Notes: generated from the sequence alone by a model not told the origin. A DNA stretch of 33,345 nucleotides from DASRAP01 sp035277145 (GCA_035277145.1 DATELA010000058.1:1-33345); one strand, 5' to 3'; numbered from the stretch's first letter, positions 21,700-29,734 are shown. Made by a program: numbers and translations.

Positions 21700-21729
21700 T
21701 GGACAGACAAACATCGTCAACCGTATACT
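21700..21729 (+). promoter_or_regulatory. Sigma-70-like promoter of the BACON-like lipoprotein gene
   Basis: A -35 box TGGACA (21700-21705; 5 of 6 consensus bases) and a -10 box TATACT (21724-21729; 5 of 6) are separated by 18 bp, 63 bp before the ATG at 21792. This is the best housekeeping-type promoter match I see in the window. Confidence 0.65.
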
Positions 21730-21791
21730 CTCGGACCGCAAACGCGAATCCGCGGTCGTCGCGTTAGTGCTCACACAACACGGGAGCGGGT

Positions 21792-22997
21792 ATGCGCAAC
21801 GTCTCGCGCACTCCAACATTAGTTCGCATGGCGCGGGTCGTGCGTGCCGCGTCGCTGGTTCTCTGCGCGATCACATGTGGCGAATTGCCGGCTACGCCTG
21901 AAGCAACGCGCGCCAGCGGAACGACGAGACTATCTCTGGCTGCATCGCACTTTGCTGTCGAGCAAACTGTTACTGAGCTCGAGCAGCTCCCAGTCGTGCG
22001 AATGTTCCCCGCTGCGCCCGCCCCTGGCGGCGGATTCTATACGCATGCGACGCTGAACCCGGTAGGCATCGATCCCGTTGAATACTGGTTTCACGTGACG
22101 ACGAGTCCGGCGGGGTGCGGCGCTCTCAGTGGCATGCCTGATCCGCCGAGCGCCACGAAACTCATTGGTGGCGGGACTAATCCGGTGCACGTGTTTTCGG
22201 TGGCGCCGTTCGCGCTTACTAACGCCGTCCGATATCGCTTGTCCGCGAGCAGGCAGGGAGGCCCCATCGTGCGCAGCGGTTGTGTCGATCCAACCGTTTC
22301 GCCGTTGAATTGGCCGGACGACCCGACGGTCAACGCGATTCCGCCAATCGTCGTCGACGTTGATAGTGTGGTCATTGGCGCGTCGATCAATCCGAACGGT
22401 TCGGCGCCGATTAAGTGGCAGGTACGTTGGACGGTCAACGCGGGACTGCAGGGTTGTATCCTGGCGTTCGCGGGGCGCGACCTGCCGGCGAGTGCTAAGG
22501 AGATAGACGATGGGGGCAGCGACGACGTTGTCGTGAGTGAATCGATCCCAGTGATCCCGGGATACGGGCTCCTGTCTTACCAGTTTGTTGCGCAACGACC
22601 AGAGGGCGGGCTTGTCCGGGGACCATGCGCGCGTTTCTGGCTTCCGCCGCCGGTTTTCGGACTGACGGCGGACGCTTCCTTCTCGGCGATTCAGGGCCAG
22701 CCAACGCCCGCGTCGCAGACACTAGCTCTACAACTCTCGCCGGTTCGATCGCTGGCTGGCATCATGAGCTCAGTTCAGCCGACGATCGTGTACACACATG
22801 GCACAGGCGGGTGGCTGAGCGTTGCTGCCTCGGCAGTGCCCTACGCTGGGCAGCCGAAGCGCGAATTCTTGGCGAGTGTCACAACAACGAACTTGCCGCC
22901 GGGCGTGTACACGGCAACCATCACCCTCACGGGCGTCTACGGTGAGTATTTCTTCCACACGGCGCCCGTGCAGGTGACCTACACGATTTCTCCGTAG
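21792..22997 (+). CDS. Unrecognised exported protein, likely lipoprotein, with BACON-like C-terminus
   Basis: A 401-aa protein that I do not recognise as a whole. It begins with a basic segment and a hydrophobic signal (13-29) ending in LCAITCGELP, where Cys29 could be lipidated. The middle (about 40-285) looks beta-rich with six scattered Cys residues that could pair (CGAL, GCVD, GCIL, PCAR and others). The C-terminal 100 residues resemble an Ig-like BACON domain: TPASQTLALQLSP, TGGWLSVAASA, then NLPPGVYTATITLTGVY. BACON and similar domains usually bind glycans or proteins. The ATG at 21792 has GGGAG 5 bp upstream and a clear promoter further up, so it is probably monocistronic. Third-codon GC seems somewhat lower than in its neighbours, a possible sign of acquisition; that is an impression, not a measurement. 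Confidence 0.7.
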   Translation: MRNVSRTPTLVRMARVVRAASLVLCAITCGELPATPEATRASGTTRLSLAASHFAVEQTVTELEQLPVVRMFPAAPAPGGGFYTHATLNPVGIDPVEYWFHVTTSPAGCGALSGMPDPPSATKLIGGGTNPVHVFSVAPFALTNAVRYRLSASRQGGPIVRSGCVDPTVSPLNWPDDPTVNAIPPIVVDVDSVVIGASINPNGSAPIKWQVRWTVNAGLQGCILAFAGRDLPASAKEIDDGGSDDVVVSESIPVIPGYGLLSYQFVAQRPEGGLVRGPCARFWLPPPVFGLTADASFSAIQGQPTPASQTLALQLSPVRSLAGIMSSVQPTIVYTHGTGGWLSVAASAVPYAGQPKREFLASVTTTNLPPGVYTATITLTGVYGEYFFHTAPVQVTYTISP

Positions 22998-23023
22998 ATG
23001 GGTTGGCGCAGGGGTGGACGAGC

Positions 23024-23048
23024 GGCGGCGGGCACTTTGTAAGCCGCC
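23024..23048. terminator. Small stem-loop between convergent genes
   Basis: GGCGGC (23024-23029) pairs with GCCGCC (23043-23048) around a 13-nt loop in the 58-bp gap between the BACON-like gene (+) and the UvrC-like gene (-). Neither side has a T-run, so rho-independent activity is uncertain. Confidence 0.3.
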
Positions 23049-23055
23049 TTGCCAT

Positions 23056-24183
23056 TTACGCGGTCAACGCGTCGGAAACTTGCGCGCCGTGCGACGTGCG
23101 CTCGAGTTCGTGCGGAAAGCGGCGGAACCAACTCGAGACGAGCATCAGCTCGTCGACTTCGTGCGCAGGCACCGGTGCGCCTTCCACTTCGCGCGGCCCA
23201 AGTATTTCCGCGGCGCGTGCAGCGAGCGCGCGCTTTTCTGCGGCGGTGCGGGCAGCAGGTAGGACAGCGCGCACGCGTCCACGCCGGATCACATACGCGC
23301 GATCGTCGTTGTTGAACCCTGGCACCGTGTACACGAACGAAAGCGACTCGACAGAAAAACGCAGGCGCGCAAACTGATCGCGCAGTGATTCGAGGCGCAG
23401 CAGCTTGTCGCGTAACGACGCCGCCCGCTCGAACTCGAGTCGATCGCTCGACTCTTCCATTGCCGCGCGCATTGCATCAATCGGCGTTTCATTCACGCCG
23501 CTGAAAAAATCACGGGCCAACGCAAACTGCGCGCGGTATTTCGCGGACGTCGTGCCACCGACGCAGGGGCCGAGACATTTGCCAACTTCGTAGCGAATGC
23601 AGCCCGGCGTGCGCGCCGCCGCGACCGGCAATTCGGTTTGATCTGCGAAGTGCATCGGCATGTCGTGCCGGCAATCGCGCAAACCGAGCGCGTCGTTCAA
23701 TTCGCGCAGCGCTTCACCGAGTTGGTTCGCGCCGTGAAACGGTCCGTAGTAAATGCCGACCGCGTCATTGCCCGCTGTGCGCACCACCTGAAAGCGCGGT
23801 GCCGGTCCTGGCGCGATGCGCACGAACGCATAGTGCCGCGCGTCGTACTTCATCGCCCAGTTATGTCGCGGCCGCCATTGCTTGATCAATTGCAGCTCAC
23901 GCAGCAGCGCGGCGAACTCACTCGGCAAATACTCCCACTTCACTTCGGCAGCGTCACGAATGATGCGGGCGCTCTTTTCCGCGGGATACGCGGCGCGGAA
24001 ATAGCCGAGCAATCGCGTGCGCAGTTTCTTCGCTTTGCCGACGTACACGATCTCGCCGTCGGGCGAAACCATGTGGTACACACCGGGCCTGTCGCGCACG
24101 TCGAGCGACACGCGTTCTTTCAGCAGCACGACGCGCGCTTCGATTTCTTCGGATGCAGACCGCCGTCGTTTGCGCCGGCTCAT
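23056..24183 (-). CDS. UvrC N-terminal-half/Cho-like GIY-YIG nuclease
   Basis: A 375-aa protein equal to the N-terminal half of UvrC. The GIY-YIG nuclease domain (about 30-115) shows GVY at 34-36 and YVG at 47-49 followed by KAKKLRTRLLGYF. A Cys cluster follows (Cys171, Cys195, Cys203, Cys207), whose last three match the spacing of the UvrC Fe-S ligands (PGCIRYEVGKCLGPC). A UVR/UvrB-binding helix pair lies at about 224-260. The UvrC C-terminal RNase-H-like and HhH parts, which make the 5' incision, are absent except perhaps a short remnant after 285. It should therefore cut only 3' of a lesion, as E. coli Cho does, although Cho itself lacks a UVR domain. The ATG overlaps the mutM stop (ATGA), placing it in a repair-related operon. 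Confidence 0.85.
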   Translation of the reverse strand: MSRRKRRRSASEEIEARVVLLKERVSLDVRDRPGVYHMVSPDGEIVYVGKAKKLRTRLLGYFRAAYPAEKSARIIRDAAEVKWEYLPSEFAALLRELQLIKQWRPRHNWAMKYDARHYAFVRIAPGPAPRFQVVRTAGNDAVGIYYGPFHGANQLGEALRELNDALGLRDCRHDMPMHFADQTELPVAAARTPGCIRYEVGKCLGPCVGGTTSAKYRAQFALARDFFSGVNETPIDAMRAAMEESSDRLEFERAASLRDKLLRLESLRDQFARLRFSVESLSFVYTVPGFNNDDRAYVIRRGRVRAVLPAARTAAEKRALAARAAEILGPREVEGAPVPAHEVDELMLVSSWFRRFPHELERTSHGAQVSDALTA

Positions 24184-25007
24184 TTCTGACAGCGACTGCA
24201 CCACACCGTGATGCGGCCCTCGAGTGCGTGTGTGGACTTCAGCGTTGTTCCGCAGCGCACGCATGGCTCGCCTTCGCGCGAATACACTTTGGCGAGTCCG
24301 AGGAAACCACCGCGACCACCCTGCGGATCCTGATAGTCGCGAAAGCTCGTGCCGCGTTGTTCAACCGCAGAGCGCAAGACATCCTGCGCTTCGCGCAACA
24401 ACACCGCCGCTTCGGCGCGCGTCACCTTGGCTCCGCGTCGCGACGGACGAATGCGTGCGCGCCACAACGCTTCGTTCGCGTAGATGTTGCCGATGCCCGC
24501 GATGCGATGCTGATCCATCAGAATCGTCTTGATCGCTCGGTTCGAGGAACGCACCACGTTGGCGAATCGCTCGGGTGTCAGCGCTGGATCGAGAGGTTCA
24601 GGGCCAATTTCCGCAATCCACTCAGCGAATCGCGCCGGCGACATCAGTGCGACGGTGCCGAGCCGGCGAACGTCACGGTAGCGAAGCACGCGCCCATCGG
24701 TCAATGGGAACTGGATCGCGGTGTAGTCGTTGGCGCTGCGCTTGAATGGGCCAGGCTCGACCAGGAGCGCGCCGGTGAACTTCGGTGATACGACGAATCG
24801 ATCACCGGTCGACAAATCACCGATCGCGTATTTCGCGCGACGCCAAAACTTGTTGATGGTGACGCCGGCAAGCCGGCGCGCGAACGCCGGAGCCGATGCC
24901 TCGCGAAGGACGTCGCGTTTGTGAACGTGCACTGACTCGATTGTCGCGCCGCGGACGAGACCGTCGAGGTCGCGCGCAATGGTCTCGACTTCGGGAAGTT
25001 CAGGCAA
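24180..25007 (-). CDS. mutM: Formamidopyrimidine-DNA glycosylase
   Basis: A 275-aa Fpg/Nei-family base-excision enzyme that removes oxidised purines and nicks the abasic site. The start is fixed by chemistry: the catalytic residue is Pro2 after Met removal, and only TTG at 25007 puts PELPEVET directly after the start; the longer frame to 25106 cannot work. Glu3 and Lys59 (RRAKY) are present, as are the H2TH segment GIGNIYANEALWRARI and the C-terminal zinc finger (Cys249, Cys252, Cys270, Cys273). Oddity: the loop that normally reads HLGMSG or HLGMTG, with the Met that fills the lesion gap, reads SPKFTG here (Phe77). The start overlaps the purD stop by 8 bp, and the UvrC-like gene overlaps the end. 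Confidence 0.94.
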   Translation of the reverse strand: MPELPEVETIARDLDGLVRGATIESVHVHKRDVLREASAPAFARRLAGVTINKFWRRAKYAIGDLSTGDRFVVSPKFTGALLVEPGPFKRSANDYTAIQFPLTDGRVLRYRDVRRLGTVALMSPARFAEWIAEIGPEPLDPALTPERFANVVRSSNRAIKTILMDQHRIAGIGNIYANEALWRARIRPSRRGAKVTRAEAAVLLREAQDVLRSAVEQRGTSFRDYQDPQGGRGGFLGLAKVYSREGEPCVRCGTTLKSTHALEGRITVWCSRCQK

Positions 25008-26283
25008 TGAGTGCGCGCGCTTGCTCGCGCCAGCCGATGTCGCCGCGGAACTGCTTCCCGTCAAAGCGAACCGATTCTGCACCCGAGAAGCTCGACGCCT
25101 GCGCACCGGCGAACGTCTTGTCGACGCCGGTCACGGCGAGCACGCGACCGCCGGCAGTCACCAGTTCGCCGCTCGCGTTCATCGCGGTTCCCGCGTGAAA
25201 CACCAACACATGGGGCTGGGCCGCGGGCAGCGTAATCACGTCGCCGCTGCGCGGCTTGCCCGGATACCCGTGCGCGGCAACGACAGTCGTCGCTGCGTGC
25301 AGTCCGTTCCACGTCAGCGTTGCGCCGCCAACTCCATCGCCGCGCGCGATCGACATGATCACGTCGAGCACCGAGCCGCGCACGATGGGTAGCACCGCTT
25401 GCGTTTCCGGATCACCGAAACGGCAATTGAACTCCACCACCTTCGGTCCGGTTCGCGTGAGCATCAAGCCCGCATACAAGAGTCCGCTGAATGGCGTCCC
25501 GCGCTCCCGCATTCGTGTGAGCGTCGGCACGATGATCGACTTCATCGCGTCGCGAATCAATTCCGGAGTCGAGAGCGAAACCGGAGCGTACGCGCCCATG
25601 CCGCCGGTGTTCGGGCCGCGGTCGCCTTCGAGCAACCGCTTATGGTCCTGCGCAGCGACGAGCGGAATCGCGCCGCTGCCGTCGGTCAACACAAACAGTG
25701 AGAGTTCTTCGCCCGACATGAACTCTTCGACGAGCACCTCAGCGCCCGCATCGCCGAGTGTGCGATCGACCATGAACTCGTCGATGGCGGCTTCGGCGTC
25801 AACGAGTGACGGTGCGACTACGACGCCTTTTCCCGCCGCGAGTCCTGTCGCTTTGATGACGACGGGCGCACCGAGTGCGTGCGCAGCGCGCTTCGCATCT
25901 TTGGCATCATTGTGAACTGACGCTGCAGCGGTCGGCACGTTGGCTTCGCGCATGACGTCCTTCGCGAAGCGCTTTGACGTCTCGAGTTGTGCAGCTGCGG
26001 CGGTTGGACCAAACGCGGGAATGCGCTGCTTGGTCAGTGCGTCGACGAGTCCTGCGCCGAGTGGTGCCTCCGGACCCACCACGACGGCGTCAACACGCTC
26101 GGCTTGTGCAAGCGCGACGAGGCCTTTGATGTCGGTCGCGCTGACCGTGACGCAGCGCGCGAGTTGTGCGATGCCCGGATTCCCCGGGGCGGCGATCAGT
26201 TCAACAGATGGATCATCCTGCTTGAACCGCCAGGCGAGCGCGTGTTCGCGCCCGCCGCCGCCCACGAGGAGAATCCGCGTCAC
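25000..26283 (-). CDS. purD: Phosphoribosylamine-glycine ligase (GAR synthetase)
   Basis: A 427-aa ATP-grasp enzyme that joins glycine to phosphoribosylamine, the second step of purine synthesis. Hallmarks: the N-terminal ILLVGGGGREHALAW, GPEAPLGAGLVDAL, the ATP-grasp segment APVVIKATGLAAGKGVVV, the GAR synthetase signature RGPNTGGMGAYAP, and the metal/ATP site VVEFNCRFGDPETQ. Length is normal. The start is GTG at 26283, overlapping the M48 protease stop (GTGA). Its 3' end overlaps the TTG start of mutM by 8 bp. It is unusual for purD to sit between a protease and a DNA glycosylase; the overlaps suggest co-translation rather than a shared pathway. Confidence 0.97.
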   Translation of the reverse strand: MTRILLVGGGGREHALAWRFKQDDPSVELIAAPGNPGIAQLARCVTVSATDIKGLVALAQAERVDAVVVGPEAPLGAGLVDALTKQRIPAFGPTAAAAQLETSKRFAKDVMREANVPTAAASVHNDAKDAKRAAHALGAPVVIKATGLAAGKGVVVAPSLVDAEAAIDEFMVDRTLGDAGAEVLVEEFMSGEELSLFVLTDGSGAIPLVAAQDHKRLLEGDRGPNTGGMGAYAPVSLSTPELIRDAMKSIIVPTLTRMRERGTPFSGLLYAGLMLTRTGPKVVEFNCRFGDPETQAVLPIVRGSVLDVIMSIARGDGVGGATLTWNGLHAATTVVAAHGYPGKPRSGDVITLPAAQPHVLVFHAGTAMNASGELVTAGGRVLAVTGVDKTFAGAQASSFSGAESVRFDGKQFRGDIGWREQARALIA

Positions 26284-27299
26284 GCCGATGGAGTCCCCGC
26301 GCCCGGGGTTCCGCCGCCGCCCGACCCTCCGCTACGTCCCGCGAATGCATCGCTGAACGCGTCGCGTGCGCGCGCGATGGCGTCGGCGACGGAATTGACG
26401 GCGTCGCGCGCTTTGTCGGAGTAATAGTCGGACGCTTCGCGAATGTCGGGGCCGAGCGGACGATCCTTCTCGCTGCCGCGGCGCACGTAGTCGCCGTCGA
26501 GGATACGCTGGTATGCGCCGCTATCGACGTAGCGTTGGAGTTCTGCTGCGCGCACCGTCGCGAACGGATGATCGCGGAATGCGGTGTTGACGACCTTGAG
26601 CACCTTGTCCCACGCGCCGCCGTCGATCTCGTACTCGCGCGCCTGCTCGAGGAAGGTGTCGAGGTCGGTCGTATCGCCGAGGTCGCCGCCGCCGGCCATC
26701 TTCATGAACGACGTTTGCGCCGTGCGAATGTCCTGGATGCCGAGCAACCCCGCGCGGTCCGCCGACAGCTCTGATTTGCGGTACCACTCGAGCAACGCAA
26801 TCTGGAACGGCAGCATCGCGAGACCGGCGAGGAACGGCAGGCCGTTGATGCCGACCATGAGCAGAATGAGCGCGATGGTGCGATAAGTCGTGTGGCCGCT
26901 CATGATGTGGCCGACTTCGTGTGCGATGATGTACCGCAGTTCGTCGTCGTTGAGCAGTTTGACGAGTTCCGAATTGAGCACGATGAACGGCTTGTCGAAC
27001 CCGATCGCGAACGCGTTCACGATCGGCGATTGCGCGATGTAGAGCTGCGGGCGCTCCGGCCAATCGAGGGTATCGAGCACCTCGCTCAGCATTTGATCGA
27101 TTTTCGGATACTGATTCGGTCCAACGCGAACCGAGTTGGCGGTGAAGAGGTGGCGGGCAGATCGCTCGCCGAACCAACTCGCGATTTTCTTGACGGCCTC
27201 GTCGAAACCGGGGATCGCGCGCAGGGTGTTGAGCGCGGCGCGGTCGGCCGGGTGCTCGTAGGCGACGTAGGAGATCTGGTCTAGACGGACGCGGGCCAT
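26280..27299 (-). CDS. M48 family zinc metalloprotease (HtpX/YcaL-like)
   Basis: A 339-aa protease with the zinc motif HEVGH (His127, Glu128, His131) and the third ligand Glu177 in KSELSADRAG, as in M48 peptidases. The conserved NAFAIGFDKPFIVLNSELVKLL precedes it. One or two hydrophobic segments (about 141-170) lie between the metal motifs, but the pair of N-terminal TM helices of true HtpX is absent, so the catalytic part is probably cytoplasmic and loosely membrane-bound. The C-terminus is Gly/Ser/Thr-rich low complexity. It probably takes part in membrane-protein quality control. It is the first gene of a four-gene overlapping run with purD, mutM and the UvrC-like gene. Confidence 0.9.
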   Translation of the reverse strand: MARVRLDQISYVAYEHPADRAALNTLRAIPGFDEAVKKIASWFGERSARHLFTANSVRVGPNQYPKIDQMLSEVLDTLDWPERPQLYIAQSPIVNAFAIGFDKPFIVLNSELVKLLNDDELRYIIAHEVGHIMSGHTTYRTIALILLMVGINGLPFLAGLAMLPFQIALLEWYRKSELSADRAGLLGIQDIRTAQTSFMKMAGGGDLGDTTDLDTFLEQAREYEIDGGAWDKVLKVVNTAFRDHPFATVRAAELQRYVDSGAYQRILDGDYVRRGSEKDRPLGPDIREASDYYSDKARDAVNSVADAIARARDAFSDAFAGRSGGSGGGGTPGAGTPSA

Positions 27300-27363
27300 G
27301 AGAAGCTCAGGTTAGGAGGCTGAGGGCCCTACGACGGTTCTCGAAGACAAGTGACAGCGCTGC

Positions 27364-27398
27364 GAAGGCAGAACTCTGAATTCTGAATTCTGAAGGCG
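27364..27398. repeat. 7-bp tandem repeat between M48 protease and PLP-enzyme genes
   Basis: Five heptamers all begin with GAA: GAAGGCA, GAACTCT, GAATTCT, GAATTCT and GAAGGCG. The unit GAATTCT is perfectly repeated. It lies in the 113-bp gap 27300-27412, which otherwise holds only the M48 gene's upstream sequence. It is another member of the junction-repeat family. Confidence 0.85.
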
Positions 27399-27412
27399 GA
27401 CGGGACGGACCG

Positions 27413-28678
27413 TCATTTCCGGCTCTTGCCGCGACTCCCGCCTGCGGCTGTTCTGCCTTCAGCTGTTCTGCCTTCAGCTGTTCTGCCTTCGACTTTCTGC
27501 TTTCTCGGCGCAGCCGTGCCCAGCGCCTGTTCGACGTCTTCCAATAGATCCTCGACGTCCTCCACTCCGACGCTCAGCCGGACCAGCCCCTCAGAGATCC
27601 CGATCTTTTCTCGCCTCTCAATCGGAACCGAAGCGTGGGTCATCGACGCTGGGTGATTGGCCAGGCTCTCAACGCCCCCCAGCGATTCCGCCAGTGAAAA
27701 GACCCTCAGCCGCTCGAGGAAAGCGCCGGCTGTCGCCTTGCTGCCGAGTTCAAACGACAGCATTCCGCCGAACCCGCTCATTTGACGTTCGGCCAGTTTG
27801 AACTGGGGATGAGAGGGAAGACCCGGGTAAAACACCGAATCGTGTCCTAAACGATCGGCCAGCCAACCAGCGAGGCGCCGGCCGTTCGAATCGTGGGCCT
27901 TCATTCGCAGTGCCAGCGTCTTCGTGCCCCTCAAAGCCAGCCAACAGTCAAAGGGGCCGGGAACAGCACCCGCCGCGTTGGCGATAAACCAGATGCGGCT
28001 GGCGAGTTCGTCATCAAGGCAAACGCAGATACCGCCGATAATGTCGCTATGACCGTTCAGGTACTTCGTGGTGGAGTGGTACACGATGTCGGCACCGAGC
28101 TCCAGCGGCCGTTGAAAGAACGGCGTGGCAAAGGTGTTGTCGGCAATGAGGAGCGCACCGCCACGGTGGGCGATTTCGGCGGCGGCGCGGAGATCGGTGA
28201 GCCGCATCAGGGGGTTCGTCGGCGTCTCGACAATCACCGCGACCGTTTTCGGAGTCATCGCGTCGGCAATGCGATTTGCATCGCGCGCGTCGACGAAGGT
28301 GAACTCCAGCCCGAAATGCCTCAGTAGGCGGTCAAACAGCCGGAACGTTCCACCGTAGACGTTATCGCCGCAGACAATATGGTCGCCGCTTTTGAACAGC
28401 TTCATCAGCGAATCCAGGCACGCCATGCCGCTTCCAAAGGCGAACCCATGGCGGCCGCCTTCAAGTGCAGCGACGTTCTTCTCGAGCGCTTCCCGCGTCG
28501 GGTTCTTACCGCGCGCGTACTCGTACCCTTTGTGCTTGCCGAACCCCTCGTGCACGTAGGTACTCGTTTGATAGATGGGCGGCATGATCGCGCCCGATGC
28601 GAGGTCGGGGTGCTGCCCGGCGTGAATCGCACGCGTGGCAAATCGCCCAATGGCGTCGGAGTCGTCGATGCGGGTCAT
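27413..28678 (-). CDS. Cys/Met-metabolism PLP enzyme (cystathionine gamma-synthase/lyase-like)
   Basis: A 421-aa fold-type I PLP enzyme of the MetB/MetC/CGL family. Motifs: Tyr54-Ala-Arg56 (YEYARG, phosphate site of the neighbouring subunit), NPTREALEKNVAALEGG, Asp180 in LLIADNTFATP, and Lys205 in STTKYLNGHSD, which forms the PLP aldimine. Synthase, beta-lyase and gamma-lyase activities cannot be told apart from this sequence alone. The ATG at 28678 is chosen because the preceding open frame (to 28843) shadows the divergent gene. Oddity: after the family ends near residue 391, a 30-residue basic tail carries three EGRTA repeats (397-411) encoded by 15-bp DNA repeats. It is divergent from the response regulator gene, with 21 bp between starts. 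Confidence 0.9.
   Translation of the reverse strand: MTRIDDSDAIGRFATRAIHAGQHPDLASGAIMPPIYQTSTYVHEGFGKHKGYEYARGKNPTREALEKNVAALEGGRHGFAFGSGMACLDSLMKLFKSGDHIVCGDNVYGGTFRLFDRLLRHFGLEFTFVDARDANRIADAMTPKTVAVIVETPTNPLMRLTDLRAAAEIAHRGGALLIADNTFATPFFQRPLELGADIVYHSTTKYLNGHSDIIGGICVCLDDELASRIWFIANAAGAVPGPFDCWLALRGTKTLALRMKAHDSNGRRLAGWLADRLGHDSVFYPGLPSHPQFKLAERQMSGFGGMLSFELGSKATAGAFLERLRVFSLAESLGGVESLANHPASMTHASVPIERREKIGISEGLVRLSVGVEDVEDLLEDVEQALGTAAPRKQKVEGRTAEGRTAEGRTAAGGSRGKSRK
27447..27506. repeat. 15-bp tandem repeat inside the 3' end of the PLP-enzyme gene
   Basis: Three units of GCTGTTCTGCCTTCA start at 27447, 27462 and 27477 (the last differs at its final base), followed by two heptamers CTTTCTG and CTTTCTC (27493-27506). 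On the coding strand the 15-mers give EGRTA three times. The tract lies next to the intergenic heptamers at 27364-27398, so repeat DNA may have extended the reading frame. Confidence 0.85.
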
Positions 28679-28699
28679 GGGAGGAAAAACTAACCGCCG

Positions 28700-29734
28700 A
28701 TGATTAGCTCTGCCCTCACTCCGGTGCTGGTCGTCGACGACGATCCCGCGGTTCGCCGTGCGCTCATCCGCTGCCTCGAGCGCGACGTCTACATCTGCTA
28801 CGAAGCAGGCAACGGCGACGAAGCGTTGTCGGTGATGGAACAAGTCGACTTTCCGCTTGTAATCACAGACCTACGCATGCCCGACCGCGACGGCCGCGCG
28901 CTTCTGCGCACCGTCAGAGAGCAGCATCCCCGCACAGCGGTCGTCATACTCAGCGCCGATTCCGAAGTCGGAACGGCCGTGGCGTGTCTCAACGACGGCG
29001 CAAGCGACTATCTCACGAAGCCGTTCCACGTCGGCGAAGTCAGCGCGCGGGTTCGGCAGTCGCTCGAAAAACGCCGGTTGCGGTTGGACAATGACGCGTA
29101 CCATTCGCATCTCGAAGAGCGAATTGCCGAGTCGACGCGCCGAGTCGAGGAGATGTTCCTGACCGGCGTCCAGTCGCTGGTTCGCGCACTCGAAGTCAAA
29201 GACCCGTACACACGCGGCCACTCTGAGCGAGTGGCGGCATGGGCTGCGTCTACCAGTCGCGAGCTCGGCCTCGACGACGACACGGTGCGCCAAATCGAGC
29301 TCGGCGCCAACCTGCACGACCTCGGCAAAATTGGCGTGCGTGAAGACGTGCTGTGTAAATCAGGACCGCTGACGCACGAGGAATACGAGCACGTCATGGA
29401 GCACACGGTCCTCGGATGGCGCATACTCGCGCCGCTGTTGCGCGACGCGCCGATGGCGCTCGAAATCGTGCGCTCGCACCATGAGCGGTACGACGGACGC
29501 GGGCGGCCCGAGGGATTGCGCGGTGACGCGATTCCGCTTGGCGCGCGCATTGTCACGATTGCGGATGCGTTCGATGTCATGACCACCGGCCGGCCGTACA
29601 AGGAAAACGGCCGCATGCTTTCCACCGAAGAGGGCCTGCTGGAGCTGCGCCGCAATACGATGACACAGTTTGATCCGGTCATCGTGCGTGCGTTCGGAAT
29701 TGTTACGGACCGCGAAGCGCGAATGAGTGCGTAG
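28700..29734 (+). CDS. Response regulator with HD-GYP-type domain (GYP changed to GRP)
   Basis: A 344-aa two-domain protein of RpfG type. The receiver (about 7-122) has an acidic pocket at VVDDD, phospho-acceptor Asp57 in ITDLRMPD, and Lys107 in LTKPF. A helical linker (125-150) leads to an HD domain (about 150-335) with HD at 206-207 (LHDLGKIG) and the distal motif HHERYDGRGRP (260-270). RpfG-type enzymes degrade c-di-GMP, and the GYP tripeptide at this place is nearly universal; here it is Gly-Arg-Pro (268-270). All metal ligands I can check are kept, so it may still be an active phosphodiesterase. Starting 21 bp from a divergent gene, it converges with the MCP gene, with 2 bp between stops. 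Confidence 0.93.
   Translation: MISSALTPVLVVDDDPAVRRALIRCLERDVYICYEAGNGDEALSVMEQVDFPLVITDLRMPDRDGRALLRTVREQHPRTAVVILSADSEVGTAVACLNDGASDYLTKPFHVGEVSARVRQSLEKRRLRLDNDAYHSHLEERIAESTRRVEEMFLTGVQSLVRALEVKDPYTRGHSERVAAWAASTSRELGLDDDTVRQIELGANLHDLGKIGVREDVLCKSGPLTHEEYEHVMEHTVLGWRILAPLLRDAPMALEIVRSHHERYDGRGRPEGLRGDAIPLGARIVTIADAFDVMTTGRPYKENGRMLSTEEGLLELRRNTMTQFDPVIVRAFGIVTDREARMSA

Noticed and set aside
25008..25106. mutM starting at the upstream ATG-type start
   Set aside because: Fpg catalysis needs Pro as the residue after the initiator Met; only the TTG at 25007 provides it.
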